Part shown: one piece after another, positions 25,756 to 34,828 of the stretch
Layout: each line of letters begins with the position of its first letter
Position numbering within the stretch: position 1 is the first letter of the stretch
Source of the DNA: Streptomyces changanensis
GTDB taxonomy: Bacteria > Actinomycetota > Actinomycetes > Streptomycetales > Streptomycetaceae
DNA: 64,000 nucleotides
NCBI RefSeq assembly: GCF_024600715.1
Contig: NZ_CP102332.1
Span: 248,001 to 312,000 of the forward strand
Direction of reading: 5' to 3'
Notes under the pieces: generated by a model
The model's database searches: none
What the model was told of the DNA's origin: nothing
What the model saw: only the letters and a program-made list of their open reading frames with translations
Program-made: the position numbers and the translations under genes

Positions 25756-26091
25756 ATGAGCCGGCTGACCATCACCACGCGAACGACCGCGACCGGCCCC
25801 CTCCTGCGGATCGCCGGCGACCTGGACTACGCCACCTCCGAGGATGTGCGCACGCACGTCACCGGCCTCCGTCTGGAGCCCGGCCAGTGCCTCGTCCTGG
25901 AGCTGGGCGGGATGGAGTTCTGTGACTCCAGCGGCATCACGGCACTGCTCGTGGCCCGTCACCACGCCACGGCGGCCGGGGCGGACGTCGCCCTGACGGC
26001 CGTACCGGACCACACGATGCGGATCCTGCGCATCGTCGGTCTGGACCAGATCTTCACCATCCGCCCGGACAGCGCGCCGGCCGCGTCCTGA
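25756..26091 (+). CDS. STAS-domain anti-sigma factor antagonist (RsbV-like)
   Basis: The 111-residue protein is one STAS domain. The helix after strand 3 carries MEFCDSSGITALLVA, where the Ser in DSSG is the phosphorylated residue of the RsbV/SpoIIAA family. It starts 1 bp after the phosphatase stop, so the three genes form one unit: sensor hydrolase, phosphatase and antagonist. No anti-sigma kinase or sigma gene lies next to them, so the final target is elsewhere in the genome. Confidence 0.9.
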   Translation: MSRLTITTRTTATGPLLRIAGDLDYATSEDVRTHVTGLRLEPGQCLVLELGGMEFCDSSGITALLVARHHATAAGADVALTAVPDHTMRILRIVGLDQIFTIRPDSAPAAS

Positions 26092-26199
26092 CGGCACGCG
26101 GACACGCCCGCCGCGGCGCCGTCGGCCCGGGGCGCGGGGCTGCGGCGGTCCTGCGGCACGGCCCGCGGCCGTGTCGGTGTCCGCCGCTACGGTGACGCC

Positions 26200-26565
26200 A
26201 TGATCGATGCCGAGGTGGTGCGCCGTGTCGCCCTGTCCCTTCCCGAGACCGTGGAGAAGGAGGCGTGGAGCATGCCGACGTTCCGGGTGGCCGGGAAGAT
26301 GTTCCTGACGGTCCCCGACGACGGGACGTCCGTCGCCGTCCGCTGCCCCCGCCACGAGCGCGGCGAGCTGATCGCCGCCGAGCCGCACAAGTTCTGGGTG
26401 CCGCCGCACGAGGTGTCCTCCGCGTGGGTCAGGGTGCGGCTGGCCTCGCTGGAGGACCTGGACGAGCTGCGTGACGTCATCGTGGACTCGTGGCGGCAGG
26501 CCGCGCCGGACCGGCTGGCCGAGGACCACCCCGACCTGCGGCCCGGCGCCCCCCACGGAGGCTGA
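26200..26565 (+). CDS. MmcQ/YjbR-family protein
   Basis: The 121-residue protein has the CyaY-like double-wing pattern of the family: VRRVALSLPETVEKEAW, PTFRVAGKMFLTV, then KFWVPPHEVSSAWVRVRLAS and a C-terminal helix VIVDSWRQAAPDRL. Family members are small proteins of unclear role, sometimes called DNA-binding. TACGGT 6 nt before the ATG and lack of a Shine-Dalgarno suggest a leaderless mRNA. Confidence 0.8.
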   Translation: MIDAEVVRRVALSLPETVEKEAWSMPTFRVAGKMFLTVPDDGTSVAVRCPRHERGELIAAEPHKFWVPPHEVSSAWVRVRLASLEDLDELRDVIVDSWRQAAPDRLAEDHPDLRPGAPHGG

Positions 26566-26593
26566 CGCGGCGCCGGGGCTAGCGGCGCCGGGG

Positions 26594-27214
26594 CTACTCG
26601 AAGCGCGCCGGGTCGCCCGCTCCGCGGCGGACGATCTCGGGCGCGCCGCCCGAGAAGTCGACGACGGTGGTGGGGGCCGTACCGCAGTCGCCGGAGTCGA
26701 CCACCGCGTCGACGACGTGGTCGAGACGGTCCTTGATCTCCCAACCCTGGGTCATCGGGTCCTCCTCGCCCGGGAGGAGCAGCGTGCTGGACACCAGCGG
26801 CTCGCCCAGTTCCGCGAGGAGCGCCTGCGTCACCCGGTGGTCGGGAATGCGCACGCCGACGGTCTTCTTCTTCGGGTGCTGGAGCTGGCGCGGCACCTCC
26901 TTCGTCGCCGGCAGGATGAAGGTGTACCGGCCGGGAGTGGCCGCCTTCAGCGCCCGGAACACGTCGTTGTCGATGTGCACGAACTGGCCGAGCTGGCCGA
27001 AGTTCTCGCACACGAGGGTGAAGTGGTGGCGGTCGTCCAGGGAGCGGATGGTGCGGATGCGGTCCAGGGCCTCGCGGTTGCCGAGCCGGCAGCCCAGCGC
27101 GTAACAGGAGTCGGTGGGGTAGGCGACGAGCGCGCCGGAGCGGATGCTGTCGGCCACGGTGCCGATGATGCGCCGCTGGGGATCGTCGGGGTGCACGTCG
27201 AAGTACTTCGCCAT
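26594..27214 (-). CDS. YciO/YrdC (Sua5)-family protein, threonylcarbamoyl-AMP synthase-like
   Basis: The 206-residue protein has YPTDSCYALGC (residues 33-43) as the family nucleotide-binding motif, KKKTVGVRIPDH, and the C-terminal SGDCGTAPTTVVDFSGGAPEIVRRGAG. Full Sua5/TsaC enzymes make threonylcarbamoyl-AMP for tRNA t6A. The MAKYFDVHPDDPQRR start and overall length favour the YciO branch, whose cellular role is less settled. TAGGCT lies 6 nt before the ATG, so the gene is probably leaderless. Confidence 0.85.
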   Translation of the reverse strand: MAKYFDVHPDDPQRRIIGTVADSIRSGALVAYPTDSCYALGCRLGNREALDRIRTIRSLDDRHHFTLVCENFGQLGQFVHIDNDVFRALKAATPGRYTFILPATKEVPRQLQHPKKKTVGVRIPDHRVTQALLAELGEPLVSSTLLLPGEEDPMTQGWEIKDRLDHVVDAVVDSGDCGTAPTTVVDFSGGAPEIVRRGAGDPARFE

Positions 27215-27387
27215 CCGCCGAGCCTACGCCCGCACCGTCCGCCCCGGCACGTCGGGCGCCCGCACGCCTCCGGGGCCGGCACGTCGGGCCGGGTGCCGCG
27301 GACCCGATCCGATCGGCAAGGCACCCCCTAGGGTGGGCACTTCGACGTTCCGGCACGTCGGTGTGCCGGGGACCGTATGGAGGGGCG

Positions 27388-29859
27388 ATGACCATCCGCA
27401 GCCTGACCCGCGCCGAGGCCGAGGAGCGGGCGGCGCTCGTCCGCGTCGAACGCTACGACGTGTCCGTCGACTTCACCGGCCTGCTCAGCGGCCCGGACGT
27501 GCGGTGCGTGTCGACCGTGACGTTCACCTGCGCCGAACCGGGCGCCGGGACGTTCGTCGACTGTGCCGCGACCGTCGTCTCGGCCACCCTCGACGGCGTG
27601 CCGCTGCCGCCGCCGGCCGGGGGCCGCATCGCCCTGCCGGCCCTGGCCGCGAGGAACGTCCTGCGCGTCGAGAGCGTGCAGTCGGACACCGCGCGGGGCC
27701 CCGGGGTGCACCGGGCGGTGGACCGGTCGGACGGCGAGGTCTACGTGTGGACGTCGTTCGAGCCGGACGAGGCGCGGTACGTGTGGGCCTGCTTCGACCA
27801 GCCGGACCTGAAGGCACCGCACGCCTTCACCGTCACCGCGCCCGCCGCGTGGACGGTCACCAGCAACGCCGGGGCGGCCCGCACGGAGCCGGTGGACGGT
27901 GGTACCCGGCGGTGGAAGTTCCCCGACACGCCGCCGCTGTCGCCGTACAACACCGTGGTGAACGCCGGCCCGTTCCACGAGGTGCGCCGCGAGACCGCCG
28001 GGTACGACCTGGGGCTGTACGCCCGCAAGTCCCTCGCCCCGGTCCTGGAGCGGGAGGCGGACGAGATCCTCACCCTCACCGGCCAGGGCCTCGGCTTCTA
28101 CGCGGACGCCTTCGCGATGCCGTTCCCGCAGCGCCGGTACGACCAGGTGTTCGTGCCGGAGTACGGCGGCGCGATGGAGAACTACGGGTGCGTCACCTGG
28201 TCCGACGACTTCCTGAGCCCCGCGGAGCCCACCCCGGCCGAGCGGGAGCTGCTCGCCAAGGTGCTGCTGCACGAGATGGCGCACATGTGGTTCGGCAACA
28301 TCGTCACCATGCGCTGGTGGGACGACCTGTGGCTGAACGAGGCGTTCGCGGAGTTCGCCTGCCACTGGGCCGCGACCGCGGCGACGGCCCACACCGACGC
28401 CTGGGCCGGCCACCTCGCCGTCGGGAAGCTGCGGGCGTACCTCGCCGACCAGGGCCCCACCTCGCACCCGATCCGCCAGCCGGTGCGCGACGTCGCCGAA
28501 GCGGCGTCGATCTTCGATGCCATCACCTATCCGAAGGGCGCCTCCGTCCTGCGGCAGCTGATGGAATACGTCGGCGAGGAGGCGTTCACCGCCGGCATGA
28601 GCCGGTACTTCGCCCGGCACGCGTGGGGGACGACCACCCTGCGGGACCTCACCGACGTGCTGGCCGAGGCGTCCGGGCGCGACCTCGACGCGTGGCGCGC
28701 CGGCTGGCTGGACACCGCGGGCACCGACCGGCTCACCCTCGAGAAGGGCCCCGACGGACCGGTGCTCCACGCCACGGGGCCGGGCGGTGGCGCGCCCCGC
28801 CCGCAGGTGCTGACCGTGGGCGCCTACCACCGCACGTCCGACGGCGGGCTGGAGCGCACCGCGCAGGCGACGGTGGAGGTGGAGGGGCCCCGCACGCCGC
28901 TCGCCCTGCCCCCCGGCGCGGACCTGTACCTGGTCAACGACGACGATCTGACCTTCGCCACCGCCCGGCCCGACGCCGCGTCCCGCGACACCCTCCTCAC
29001 CCAGGCAGCGCGGCTGCCCGGCGCGCTGCCGCGGGGCGTGGCCGTCGCCACCGTGTGGGACATGCTCTTCACCGGTGAGGCCACCGCGGCCGAGGCCGCG
29101 CGCGCCGTCGGCGCCGTCGTCGCGACCGAGACGTGCGACGCGGTCGTCGAGCCGTACCTGACGCTCGCCGGGGACATCACCGAGCTGTGGGCGCCGGAGG
29201 AGCACCGCGCCGGGTTGACCTCCGTGCTCGCCACGACCTGCCGTCGGATCGCCGACGGCGCGCCGCACCCCGCCCGCCGCCGGGTGGCGCTGCGCGCCCT
29301 GGCGCGGACGGCGTCCGGCGACGCGTTGGAGCGCCTGCGGGCCGAGACGGAGGCCGGCGACGACCGTGACCTGCGGTGGCGGGTGCTCGCCCGCACCGCC
29401 GAACTCGGCGGCGCCGCCGCGGCGGACGCGGCCCGGCTGCTGGCCGCCGACCCCGACCCGGAGGCGTGGGTGCGGGAGCTGTGCGTCCGCGCCGCCGCTC
29501 CGGACGCCGAGGGCAAGGCCGACGCGTGGCGGGTCCTCGTGACGGAGCGGGCCGTGCCCGTGGCCTGGGTGGGCCGGGTCGCGGCGGCGTTCTGGAGGCC
29601 CGGGCAGGACGCCGTCCTCGCGCCCTACGCCGACCGCTACCTGGAGCTGATCCCCGACCTGGACCGGGGCGGCATGACCCCGGCCATGGTGTACACGGGC
29701 CGTCTGCTGCCCCGGTACACCGTCGACGACGGCTACCTCGACGAGGCGCTGGCGCGCGCGGTGGGGGCGGCGCCGGTCGTGCGGAAGACCCTCACCGAAC
29801 AGGCCGACGTGGTACGGCGCATGCTGCGCTCCCGGTCCGCCGGGGTCGACCGTCCCTGA
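27388..29859 (+). CDS. pepN: Aminopeptidase N, M1 zinc metallopeptidase
   Basis: The 823-residue cytoplasmic protein has the M1 exopeptidase motif GGAMENYG (near 261), the zinc motif HEMAHMWFGN (near 294) and the third zinc ligand Glu in NEAFAEF about 19 residues on. FEPDEARYVWACFDQPDLKAPH is the usual N-terminal signature, and a long helical C-terminal domain (about 520-823) completes the fold. It removes N-terminal amino acids from peptides. The start MTIRSLTRAEAEERA is preceded by GGAGG at 27379. It appears monocistronic. Confidence 0.95.
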   Translation: MTIRSLTRAEAEERAALVRVERYDVSVDFTGLLSGPDVRCVSTVTFTCAEPGAGTFVDCAATVVSATLDGVPLPPPAGGRIALPALAARNVLRVESVQSDTARGPGVHRAVDRSDGEVYVWTSFEPDEARYVWACFDQPDLKAPHAFTVTAPAAWTVTSNAGAARTEPVDGGTRRWKFPDTPPLSPYNTVVNAGPFHEVRRETAGYDLGLYARKSLAPVLEREADEILTLTGQGLGFYADAFAMPFPQRRYDQVFVPEYGGAMENYGCVTWSDDFLSPAEPTPAERELLAKVLLHEMAHMWFGNIVTMRWWDDLWLNEAFAEFACHWAATAATAHTDAWAGHLAVGKLRAYLADQGPTSHPIRQPVRDVAEAASIFDAITYPKGASVLRQLMEYVGEEAFTAGMSRYFARHAWGTTTLRDLTDVLAEASGRDLDAWRAGWLDTAGTDRLTLEKGPDGPVLHATGPGGGAPRPQVLTVGAYHRTSDGGLERTAQATVEVEGPRTPLALPPGADLYLVNDDDLTFATARPDAASRDTLLTQAARLPGALPRGVAVATVWDMLFTGEATAAEAARAVGAVVATETCDAVVEPYLTLAGDITELWAPEEHRAGLTSVLATTCRRIADGAPHPARRRVALRALARTASGDALERLRAETEAGDDRDLRWRVLARTAELGGAAAADAARLLAADPDPEAWVRELCVRAAAPDAEGKADAWRVLVTERAVPVAWVGRVAAAFWRPGQDAVLAPYADRYLELIPDLDRGGMTPAMVYTGRLLPRYTVDDGYLDEALARAVGAAPVVRKTLTEQADVVRRMLRSRSAGVDRP

Positions 29860-30019
29860 GCGAGGGGACGCCTCCTACGCCGTCCCCGGTGCCGGTGGCC
29901 GCCCCCGCGGTCGGCTCCCCCTCGGTGTCCGGCCGCAGGTCGGCGGCCGGCTCCCCGGCGGACCCGTCCGCGGCGGCCCGTCCACCCGACGGCGTCACGA
30001 ACGCGAGGTCGTTGCGCCG

Positions 30020-30034
30020 AACACGTAAAGTGTT
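30020..30034 (+). promoter_or_regulatory. Inverted repeat in the likely khtTU promoter
   Basis: AACAC-GTAAA-GTGTT lies in a locally AT-richer stretch 64 bp before the khtT-like GTG. It may be an operator or part of the promoter; no assigned factor. The 238-bp gap after pepN holds no other visible feature. Confidence 0.35.
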
Positions 30035-30097
30035 GGTCAAAACGACGCCTCCTGCCGGGTGGCTCGTCGTTCGCGTCGTCCACGAAGGAGTTCCGCC

Positions 30098-30583
30098 GTG
30101 CCCGCTCCGCGTATGAGCCGTACGCCTCTGCCAGGGATCGGGGTCCGCTACGACCTGACGACCCGCGAGCACCGCCACCTGTCGGTGGTGGCGCAGCGGG
30201 ACGGCGGGCGGGTGCTCAGTACCTACCGCGTCGACGACCCCGACGAGTGCGCGATGTCGCTGAAGCTGACGGCGGGCGAGGCCGAGGCGTTGATCGACGC
30301 GCTCATGCCGGCGCACCACAGCCCGAACCTGCTCTCCACCACCGACCTCGGCCTGGTCGCGGAGCGCGTCGAACTGCCCTCGTCGTCCCACTGGAGCGGG
30401 CGGGTCCTCGGAGACACGCGGATGCGGACGGAGACGGGGGCGTCCGTGGTGGCCGTCCTGCGCCGCGCCGACGCGATCCCGTCGCCGGCGCCGGACTTCC
30501 GGCTCGCCGGAGGTGACACGCTCATCGTGATCGGCACCCGTGAGGGCGTCGAGGCCGCCGCGACGATACTCGGACGGGAGTGA
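30098..30583 (+). CDS. KhtT-like TrkA-C regulatory subunit of K+/H+ antiporter
   Basis: The 161-residue protein starts at GTG 30098 with AAGGAG 7 nt upstream. A short N-terminal region (YDLTTREHRHLSVVAQRDGGR) precedes a TrkA-C (RCK-C) domain at about 85-161, with VAVLRRADAIPSPAPDFRLAGGDTLIVIGT. KhtT of Bacillus gates the antiporter KhtU in response to pH and nucleotides such as c-di-AMP. The antiporter gene starts 4 bp after this stop, giving the same pair. Confidence 0.88.
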   Translation: MPAPRMSRTPLPGIGVRYDLTTREHRHLSVVAQRDGGRVLSTYRVDDPDECAMSLKLTAGEAEALIDALMPAHHSPNLLSTTDLGLVAERVELPSSSHWSGRVLGDTRMRTETGASVVAVLRRADAIPSPAPDFRLAGGDTLIVIGTREGVEAAATILGRE

Positions 30584-30587
30584 GCGC

Positions 30588-31832
30588 ATGCACTCCTCCG
30601 CCCTCTTCCTGATCGAATTCGGTGCGATCATCCTCGGCCTCGGCGTGCTCGGCCGGCTGGCGGGACGGTTCCGCTTCTCCCCGATCCCCCTCTACCTGCT
30701 CGCCGGGCTGGCGTTCGGCACGGGCGGGCTGCTGCCGCTCGGCGCGAGCGAGGAGTTCGTGGCGATCGGCGCCGAGATCGGCGTCATCCTGCTGCTGCTG
30801 ATGCTGGGTCTGGAGTACACGGCCAGCGACCTGGTGACCAACCTCAAGACGCAGTACCCGGCCGGTCTCGTCGACGCCGCGCTCAACGCGCTGCCCGGGG
30901 CGGCGATGGCGCTGCTGTTGGGCTGGGGGCCGGTCGCCGCCGTCGTGCTGGCGGGCGTCACCTGGATCTCCTCCTCCGGGGTCATCGCCAAGGTCCTCGG
31001 CGACCTGGGGCGGCTCGGCAACCGGGAGACACCGGTCGTGCTGAGCATCCTGGTCCTGGAGGACCTGTCGATGGCCGTGTACCTGCCGATCGTCACGGCC
31101 CTGCTGGCCGGTGTGGGGCTGGCGGCGGGCAGTCTCACGCTGGCCATCGCGCTGGGCGTGGCGGGCGTGGTGCTCTTCCTGGCGCTGCGCTTCGGCCGGG
31201 TCATCTCCCGCTTCGTCTCCAGCGACGACCCGGAGAAGCTGCTGCTGGTCGTCCTCGGCCTCACGCTGCTGGTGGCGGGGATCGCCCAGCAGCTCCAGGT
31301 GTCGGCGGCGGTCGGCGCGTTCCTGGTGGGCATCGCGCTGTCCGGGGAGGCCGCCGAGGGCGCCCACCACCTGCTGAGCCCGTTGCGGGACCTGTTCGCC
31401 GCGGTGTTCTTCGTCTTCTTCGGCCTGCACACGGACCCCGCCAGCATCCCGCCCGTGCTGCTGCCCGCCCTGGCGCTGGCCGTGGTGACGGCCGGCACGA
31501 AGATCGCGACGGGGTACTGGGCGGCGAAGCGGGCTGGAATATCCGCCAAGGGCCGGTGGCGGGCCGGTGGGACGCTGGTGGCGCGAGGCGAGTTCTCCAT
31601 CGTCATCGCCGGGCTGGCCGTGACCGCCGGGATCGAGCCCTCGCTCGGCCCCATGGCCACCGCCTACGTCCTGATCCTCGTCATCGTGGGACCGCTCACG
31701 GCGCGTTACACCGAGCCCGTGGCCACGCGTCTGACCGCGCGCTTCCGGGGTGGCGCCGCCGGTGCCGCGGTGTCCCCGCCGCGCGAGGAGATGCTCGAAC
31801 CGGTGGAGGACGGCACGGCCGGCCGGACCTGA
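30588..31832 (+). CDS. KhtU-like CPA2 cation:proton antiporter
   Basis: The 414-residue protein has about 11-12 membrane helices of the CPA2 (KefB/KhtU) family. LLLLMLGLEYTASDL and GVTWISSSGVIAKVLGDLG are in the core, VLEDLSMAVYLP holds the conserved acidic residue of the exchange site, and GGTLVARGEFSIVIAGLA matches the family TM11-12. No TrkA-N domain is fused; regulation comes from the upstream TrkA-C protein. Likely role is K+ efflux in exchange for protons. Confidence 0.9.
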   Translation: MHSSALFLIEFGAIILGLGVLGRLAGRFRFSPIPLYLLAGLAFGTGGLLPLGASEEFVAIGAEIGVILLLLMLGLEYTASDLVTNLKTQYPAGLVDAALNALPGAAMALLLGWGPVAAVVLAGVTWISSSGVIAKVLGDLGRLGNRETPVVLSILVLEDLSMAVYLPIVTALLAGVGLAAGSLTLAIALGVAGVVLFLALRFGRVISRFVSSDDPEKLLLVVLGLTLLVAGIAQQLQVSAAVGAFLVGIALSGEAAEGAHHLLSPLRDLFAAVFFVFFGLHTDPASIPPVLLPALALAVVTAGTKIATGYWAAKRAGISAKGRWRAGGTLVARGEFSIVIAGLAVTAGIEPSLGPMATAYVLILVIVGPLTARYTEPVATRLTARFRGGAAGAAVSPPREEMLEPVEDGTAGRT

Positions 31833-31857
31833 CCCGGCTGCCCTGCCCCCGCTCCCC

Positions 31858-31885
31858 CGCCCCTGGCCGTTCCCGGCCGGGGGCG
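31858..31885. terminator. Hairpin between khtU-like and wbl genes
   Basis: CGCCCCTGGCC and GGCCGGGGGCG pair over 11 bp with one G-T wobble around a 6-nt loop. It lies between two convergent genes and could serve both. Confidence 0.55.
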
Positions 31886-31992
31886 GCCGCGTTCACGTGC
31901 CCGGGGCCCCACCCGCGTCCCGCGGCCGCCGCGTCCTCGCGTCGGGCACGGCGTCGTCGGGCCGGTACCGGGGCTCGTGTCGGCGCGGCCGG

Positions 31993-32250
31993 TCAGCCGC
32001 TGTTCCGGCGGCCGGCGCGGGCCGCGCGTCGCCGCAGGGTGCGCCGTTCGTCCTCGTTGGCGCCTCCCCACACACCGAAGTCCTGGCCCGTCTCCACGGC
32101 CCACTGCAGGCACTGCTCCCGTACGGGGCAGCGGCCGCAGATCTTCTTGGCCTCCTCGGCCTGCATGACGGCTGGCCCGCTGGTCCCCACGGGGAAGAAC
32201 AGGTCAGGGTCCTCGTGACGGCACGCGGCCGCCTGTCGCCAGTTCTCCAC
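31993..32250 (-). CDS. WhiB-like (Wbl) iron-sulfur regulator
   Basis: The 85-residue protein starts at GTG (complement of 32248-32250) with GGAGGAGGAG 6 nt upstream. Four cysteines, C10, C38, C41 and C47, give the C-x27-C-x2-C-x5-C pattern that binds a [4Fe-4S] cluster. The family turn GVWGG follows at 59-63, then a basic tail ([14 protein letters not shown]). The sequence is closest in feel to the WblE/WhiB1 branch (DPDLFFPVG, QCLQWAVETGQDFGVWGG). Wbl proteins bind the principal sigma factor and tune transcription in development and redox stress. Confidence 0.93.
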   Translation of the reverse strand: MENWRQAAACRHEDPDLFFPVGTSGPAVMQAEEAKKICGRCPVREQCLQWAVETGQDFGVWGGANEDERRTLRRRAARAGRRNSG

Positions 32251-32292
32251 GGGAGTCTCCTCCTCCGTTCGTCGGTGGCGCGGTTCCGGATC

Positions 32293-32312
32293 GCACACCG
32301 CGCACTGTGTGC
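32293..32312. promoter_or_regulatory. Inverted repeat between wbl and glsB-like genes
   Basis: GCACAC-N8-GTGTGC lies 43 bp upstream of the wbl start in the 242-bp divergent gap. It may be an operator of the wbl promoter. No factor can be named. Confidence 0.35.
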
Positions 32313-32492
32313 GCCTGACCGCCTCCACCGCATTGAAACGGGCGAGACGGTCCGAGTTGGTGAAAGTGGGCAAACAAGCACATGCCAGCCGTGAGTGCGG
32401 TAAGGGGCTTCGTGAGGGGCGGGTTTGGATCCGCCGCGACGGCGCAAGCGGTCCCCTGAGAGGCAACGGCCCGAGACGACGGAGGACATCCC

Positions 32493-32771
32493 ATGGGAAT
32501 CATCGCGTGGATACTGATCGGTCTGGCCGCCGGTCTGATCGCCAAGGCCCTGATGCCGGGACGCGACCCCGGCGGCCTCCTCATCACCATGCTCATCGGT
32601 ATCGCCGGCGGGCTCCTGGGCGGCTGGCTGGGCAAGGTCCTCTTCGGTGTGGATTCCATCGACGGCTTCTTCGACCTGTCCACCTGGGTGGCCGCGGTGG
32701 TGGGTTCGGTGATCCTGCTCGCCGTCTACCGCATGCTCACCGGCGCCCGGTCCACGCACCGGCACGCCTGA
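32493..32771 (+). CDS. GlsB/YeaQ/YmgE-family small membrane protein
   Basis: The 92-residue protein has three hydrophobic segments: IIAWILIGLAAGLIAKAL, the glycine-rich LLITMLIGIAGGLLGGWLG and WVAAVVGSVILLAVY. PGRDPGG between the first two is typical of the transglycosylase-associated (GlsB) family, linked to general stress. GGAGGA 6 nt before the ATG supports the start. A strong terminator separates it from the gas-vesicle operon. Confidence 0.88.
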   Translation: MGIIAWILIGLAAGLIAKALMPGRDPGGLLITMLIGIAGGLLGGWLGKVLFGVDSIDGFFDLSTWVAAVVGSVILLAVYRMLTGARSTHRHA

Positions 32772-32782
32772 CCGTCGTCCAC

Positions 32783-32818
32783 CGGCGGCGGCTCCCCGTC
32801 CCCGGGGAGCCGCCGCCG
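32783..32818 (+). terminator. Terminator between glsB-like gene and gvpO
   Basis: Perfect 16-bp arms CGGCGGCGGCTCCCCG and CGGGGAGCCGCCGCCG flank TCCC. The gvp promoter must then lie within the 52 bp after it, or the operon depends on read-through. Confidence 0.8.
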
Positions 32819-32870
32819 TCGTCTCCGCCCCAGGTTTGCGCACGGGCGGGGCGGCAACCCGGAGGCAGAC

Positions 32871-33134
32871 ATGGCCAACGCATCAGAAACCCTGCGCCTC
32901 GCCTGTGAGCAGCTTTCCCAACTCACCGGGCAGGCCCCCGAGTCCGTGTCCTCCTTTCAGCGCACGGACGACGGCTGGCGGTTGACCGTCGAAGTCGTCG
33001 AACTGTCCCGCATCCCCGACACCACGAGCCTGCTCGCCTCGTACGAGGTGGAGCTCGACGAGGAGGGCGAACTCACCGGGTACCGGCGGGTCCGCCGGTA
33101 CGAGCGGGGCAAGGCCGACGACCGGTCCCGCTGA
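32871..33134 (+). CDS. gvpO: Gas vesicle protein GvpO
   Basis: The 87-residue protein has the GvpO core [43 protein letters not shown] in order, within its short length. GvpO is a cytoplasmic accessory protein needed for vesicle formation in known systems. GGAGG lies 6 nt before the ATG. It is the first gene of an eight-gene operon. Confidence 0.9.
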   Translation: MANASETLRLACEQLSQLTGQAPESVSSFQRTDDGWRLTVEVVELSRIPDTTSLLASYEVELDEEGELTGYRRVRRYERGKADDRSR

Positions 33135-33160
33135 CCACCGATCAGAGAGGGAGCAAGCAC

Positions 33161-33562
33161 ATGACTGTTGAGGCAAGGACCGCCGCGGGCGGTTCCGGCG
33201 GCTCCAGCGGCCTGTACGACGTCCTGGAGCTCGTCCTGGACCGCGGGCTCGTCATCGACGCGTTCGTCCGCGTCTCGCTCGTCGGCATCGAGATCCTCAA
33301 GATCGACGTGCGCGTCGTGGTCGCCAGTGTCGACACCTACCTGCGCTTCGCCGAGGCGTGCAACCGCCTCGACCTGGAGTCCGGCCCGCGGAAGAACCCG
33401 GGCCTGCCCGAACTCGTCGACGGCATGACCGAGTCCGGCGCGCGGGGCAAGACCAAGGGCGCGATACAGGGGGCGGCGCAGTCGCTCTCCGACACGCTCG
33501 GCGGCCGGTCGTCGTCCCGGTCGACGTCGTCGTCCGGCAAGAAGGAGGAGCAGGAGAAGTGA
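33161..33562 (+). CDS. gvpA: Gas vesicle structural protein GvpA
   Basis: The 133-residue protein has the GvpA fold at about 15-70: [48 protein letters not shown] read in short blocks matches the beta-hairpin shell protein. A Ser/Lys/Gly-rich tail of about 50 residues follows, longer than in cyanobacterial GvpA but usual for Streptomyces. It would polymerise into the gas-filled shell. The stop overlaps gvpF. Confidence 0.9.
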   Translation: MTVEARTAAGGSGGSSGLYDVLELVLDRGLVIDAFVRVSLVGIEILKIDVRVVVASVDTYLRFAEACNRLDLESGPRKNPGLPELVDGMTESGARGKTKGAIQGAAQSLSDTLGGRSSSRSTSSSGKKEEQEK

Positions 33563-34272
33563 GCACCTACGTCTACGGCATCACCCGGCGTTCGCACCCC
33601 GCGCTCCCGGAGAAGGCCGACGGCATCGGCGAACCGCCCCGCCCCGTGCGCGTCCTCACCCACGGCGAACTGGCGGCCCTCGTCAGCGACGCGCCCGAGG
33701 ACCTGCGGCCCAAGCGGCGCGACCTCCTCGCCCACCAGGGCGTGCTCGCCGAGGCCGGCTCGGCCGGCACGGTACTGCCGCTGCGGTTCGGCGGGGTGTC
33801 CCCCGACGACGACGCCGTCCTCGCCGTGCTGCGCGAACGCGAGTCGCACTACCTGGAGCGGCTGCGGGCGCTCGACGGCAAGGTCGAGTACAACGTCAAG
33901 GCCGTCCATGACGAGGAGGCCGTGCTGCACCAGGTCCTCATCGACAACCCGGAGCTGCGCGCCCTCAGCCAGGAGAGCCGGTCCGCCGGCGGCGGGTCCT
34001 ACGAGCAGAAGCTGGCCCTCGGCGAACGCGTCGCGGCGGCGGTGCGCGCTCGTGAGGCGCAGGACGCGGTCCTCGTGCAGGAGGCCCTGCAGGAGGCGGC
34101 CGCCGACTGCCGGCCCGCCCCCGACACCGGCCGCCTGGCGAACCTGTCCTTCCTCGTGGAGCGCGACAGGGCCGACGAGTTCACGGCCACTGTCGACGCC
34201 TTCCGCAGGGAGCACGGGCACCTCGTCGTGCAGGTGAACGGGCCGCTCCCGCCGTACAGCTTCGTGGAGTAG
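33559..34272 (+). CDS. gvpF: Gas vesicle protein GvpF
   Basis: The 237-residue protein starts at GTG 33559, overlapping the gvpA stop. [13 protein letters not shown] opens the GvpL/GvpF fold, [16 protein letters not shown] is the family block and the protein ends with [12 protein letters not shown], the signature C-terminus. GvpF binds GvpA and helps start assembly. A second family member lies further downstream. Confidence 0.9.
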   Translation: MSTYVYGITRRSHPALPEKADGIGEPPRPVRVLTHGELAALVSDAPEDLRPKRRDLLAHQGVLAEAGSAGTVLPLRFGGVSPDDDAVLAVLRERESHYLERLRALDGKVEYNVKAVHDEEAVLHQVLIDNPELRALSQESRSAGGGSYEQKLALGERVAAAVRAREAQDAVLVQEALQEAAADCRPAPDTGRLANLSFLVERDRADEFTATVDAFRREHGHLVVQVNGPLPPYSFVE

Positions 34273-34277
34273 CCGCC

Positions 34278-34514
34278 ATGGGCCTGCTCGGAGAGCTGCT
34301 CATGCTGCCCGCGGCGCCGCTGCGCGGCACCGCCTGGGTACTGCGCCAGGTGGTCGAGGAGGCGGAGCGGCAGTACTACGACCCGGCGGCCGTCCACCGT
34401 GAACTCGCCCGTCTGGCCGAGCGGCTGGAGGCCGGCGAGATCGACGAGGCCACCTTCGACCGCCAGGAGGACGAGCTGCTCGACCGACTGGAGAAGGGCA
34501 CCAGACAGACATGA
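34278..34514 (+). CDS. gvpG: Gas vesicle protein GvpG
   Basis: The 78-residue protein matches GvpG: an N-terminal hydrophobic LLGELLMLPAAPLRGTAWVLRQV and a charged helix ELARLAERLEAGEIDEATFDRQEDELLDRL. It is an assembly accessory factor. GGAG at 34266 is the likely ribosome-binding site, and the stop overlaps gvpJ. Confidence 0.88.
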   Translation: MGLLGELLMLPAAPLRGTAWVLRQVVEEAERQYYDPAAVHRELARLAERLEAGEIDEATFDRQEDELLDRLEKGTRQT

Positions 34515-34828
34515 CCACCCCCGGCCGCCTCCCGGCCTCCTACCCGTCCGACAGCGGCGGCGGGGCCAACCTCGCCGACATCCTCGAACGCGTCCTCGAC
34601 AAGGGCGTCGTCATCGCGGGCGACATCAGGATCAACCTGCTCGACATCGAGCTGCTGACCATCAAGCTGCGGCTCGTCGTCGCCTCCGTGGACCGCGCGA
34701 AGGAGATGGGCATCGACTGGTGGGAGAGCGACCCCGCGCTCTCCTCGCGCGCCCACCGCGACGAGCTGGCGAGTGAGAACGCGGAGCTGCGGCGCCGCCT
34801 CACCGAACTGGAGGAGCGCACGTCATGA
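34511..34828 (+). CDS. gvpJ: GvpA-like minor gas vesicle protein GvpJ
   Basis: The 105-residue protein repeats the GvpA fold (LADILERVLDKGVVIAGDIRINLLDIELLTIKLRLVVASVD read in blocks) and ends in a charged helix. Its position directly before gvpL matches gvpJ of S. coelicolor. It overlaps both neighbours by 4 nt. Confidence 0.85.
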   Translation: MTTPGRLPASYPSDSGGGANLADILERVLDKGVVIAGDIRINLLDIELLTIKLRLVVASVDRAKEMGIDWWESDPALSSRAHRDELASENAELRRRLTELEERTS

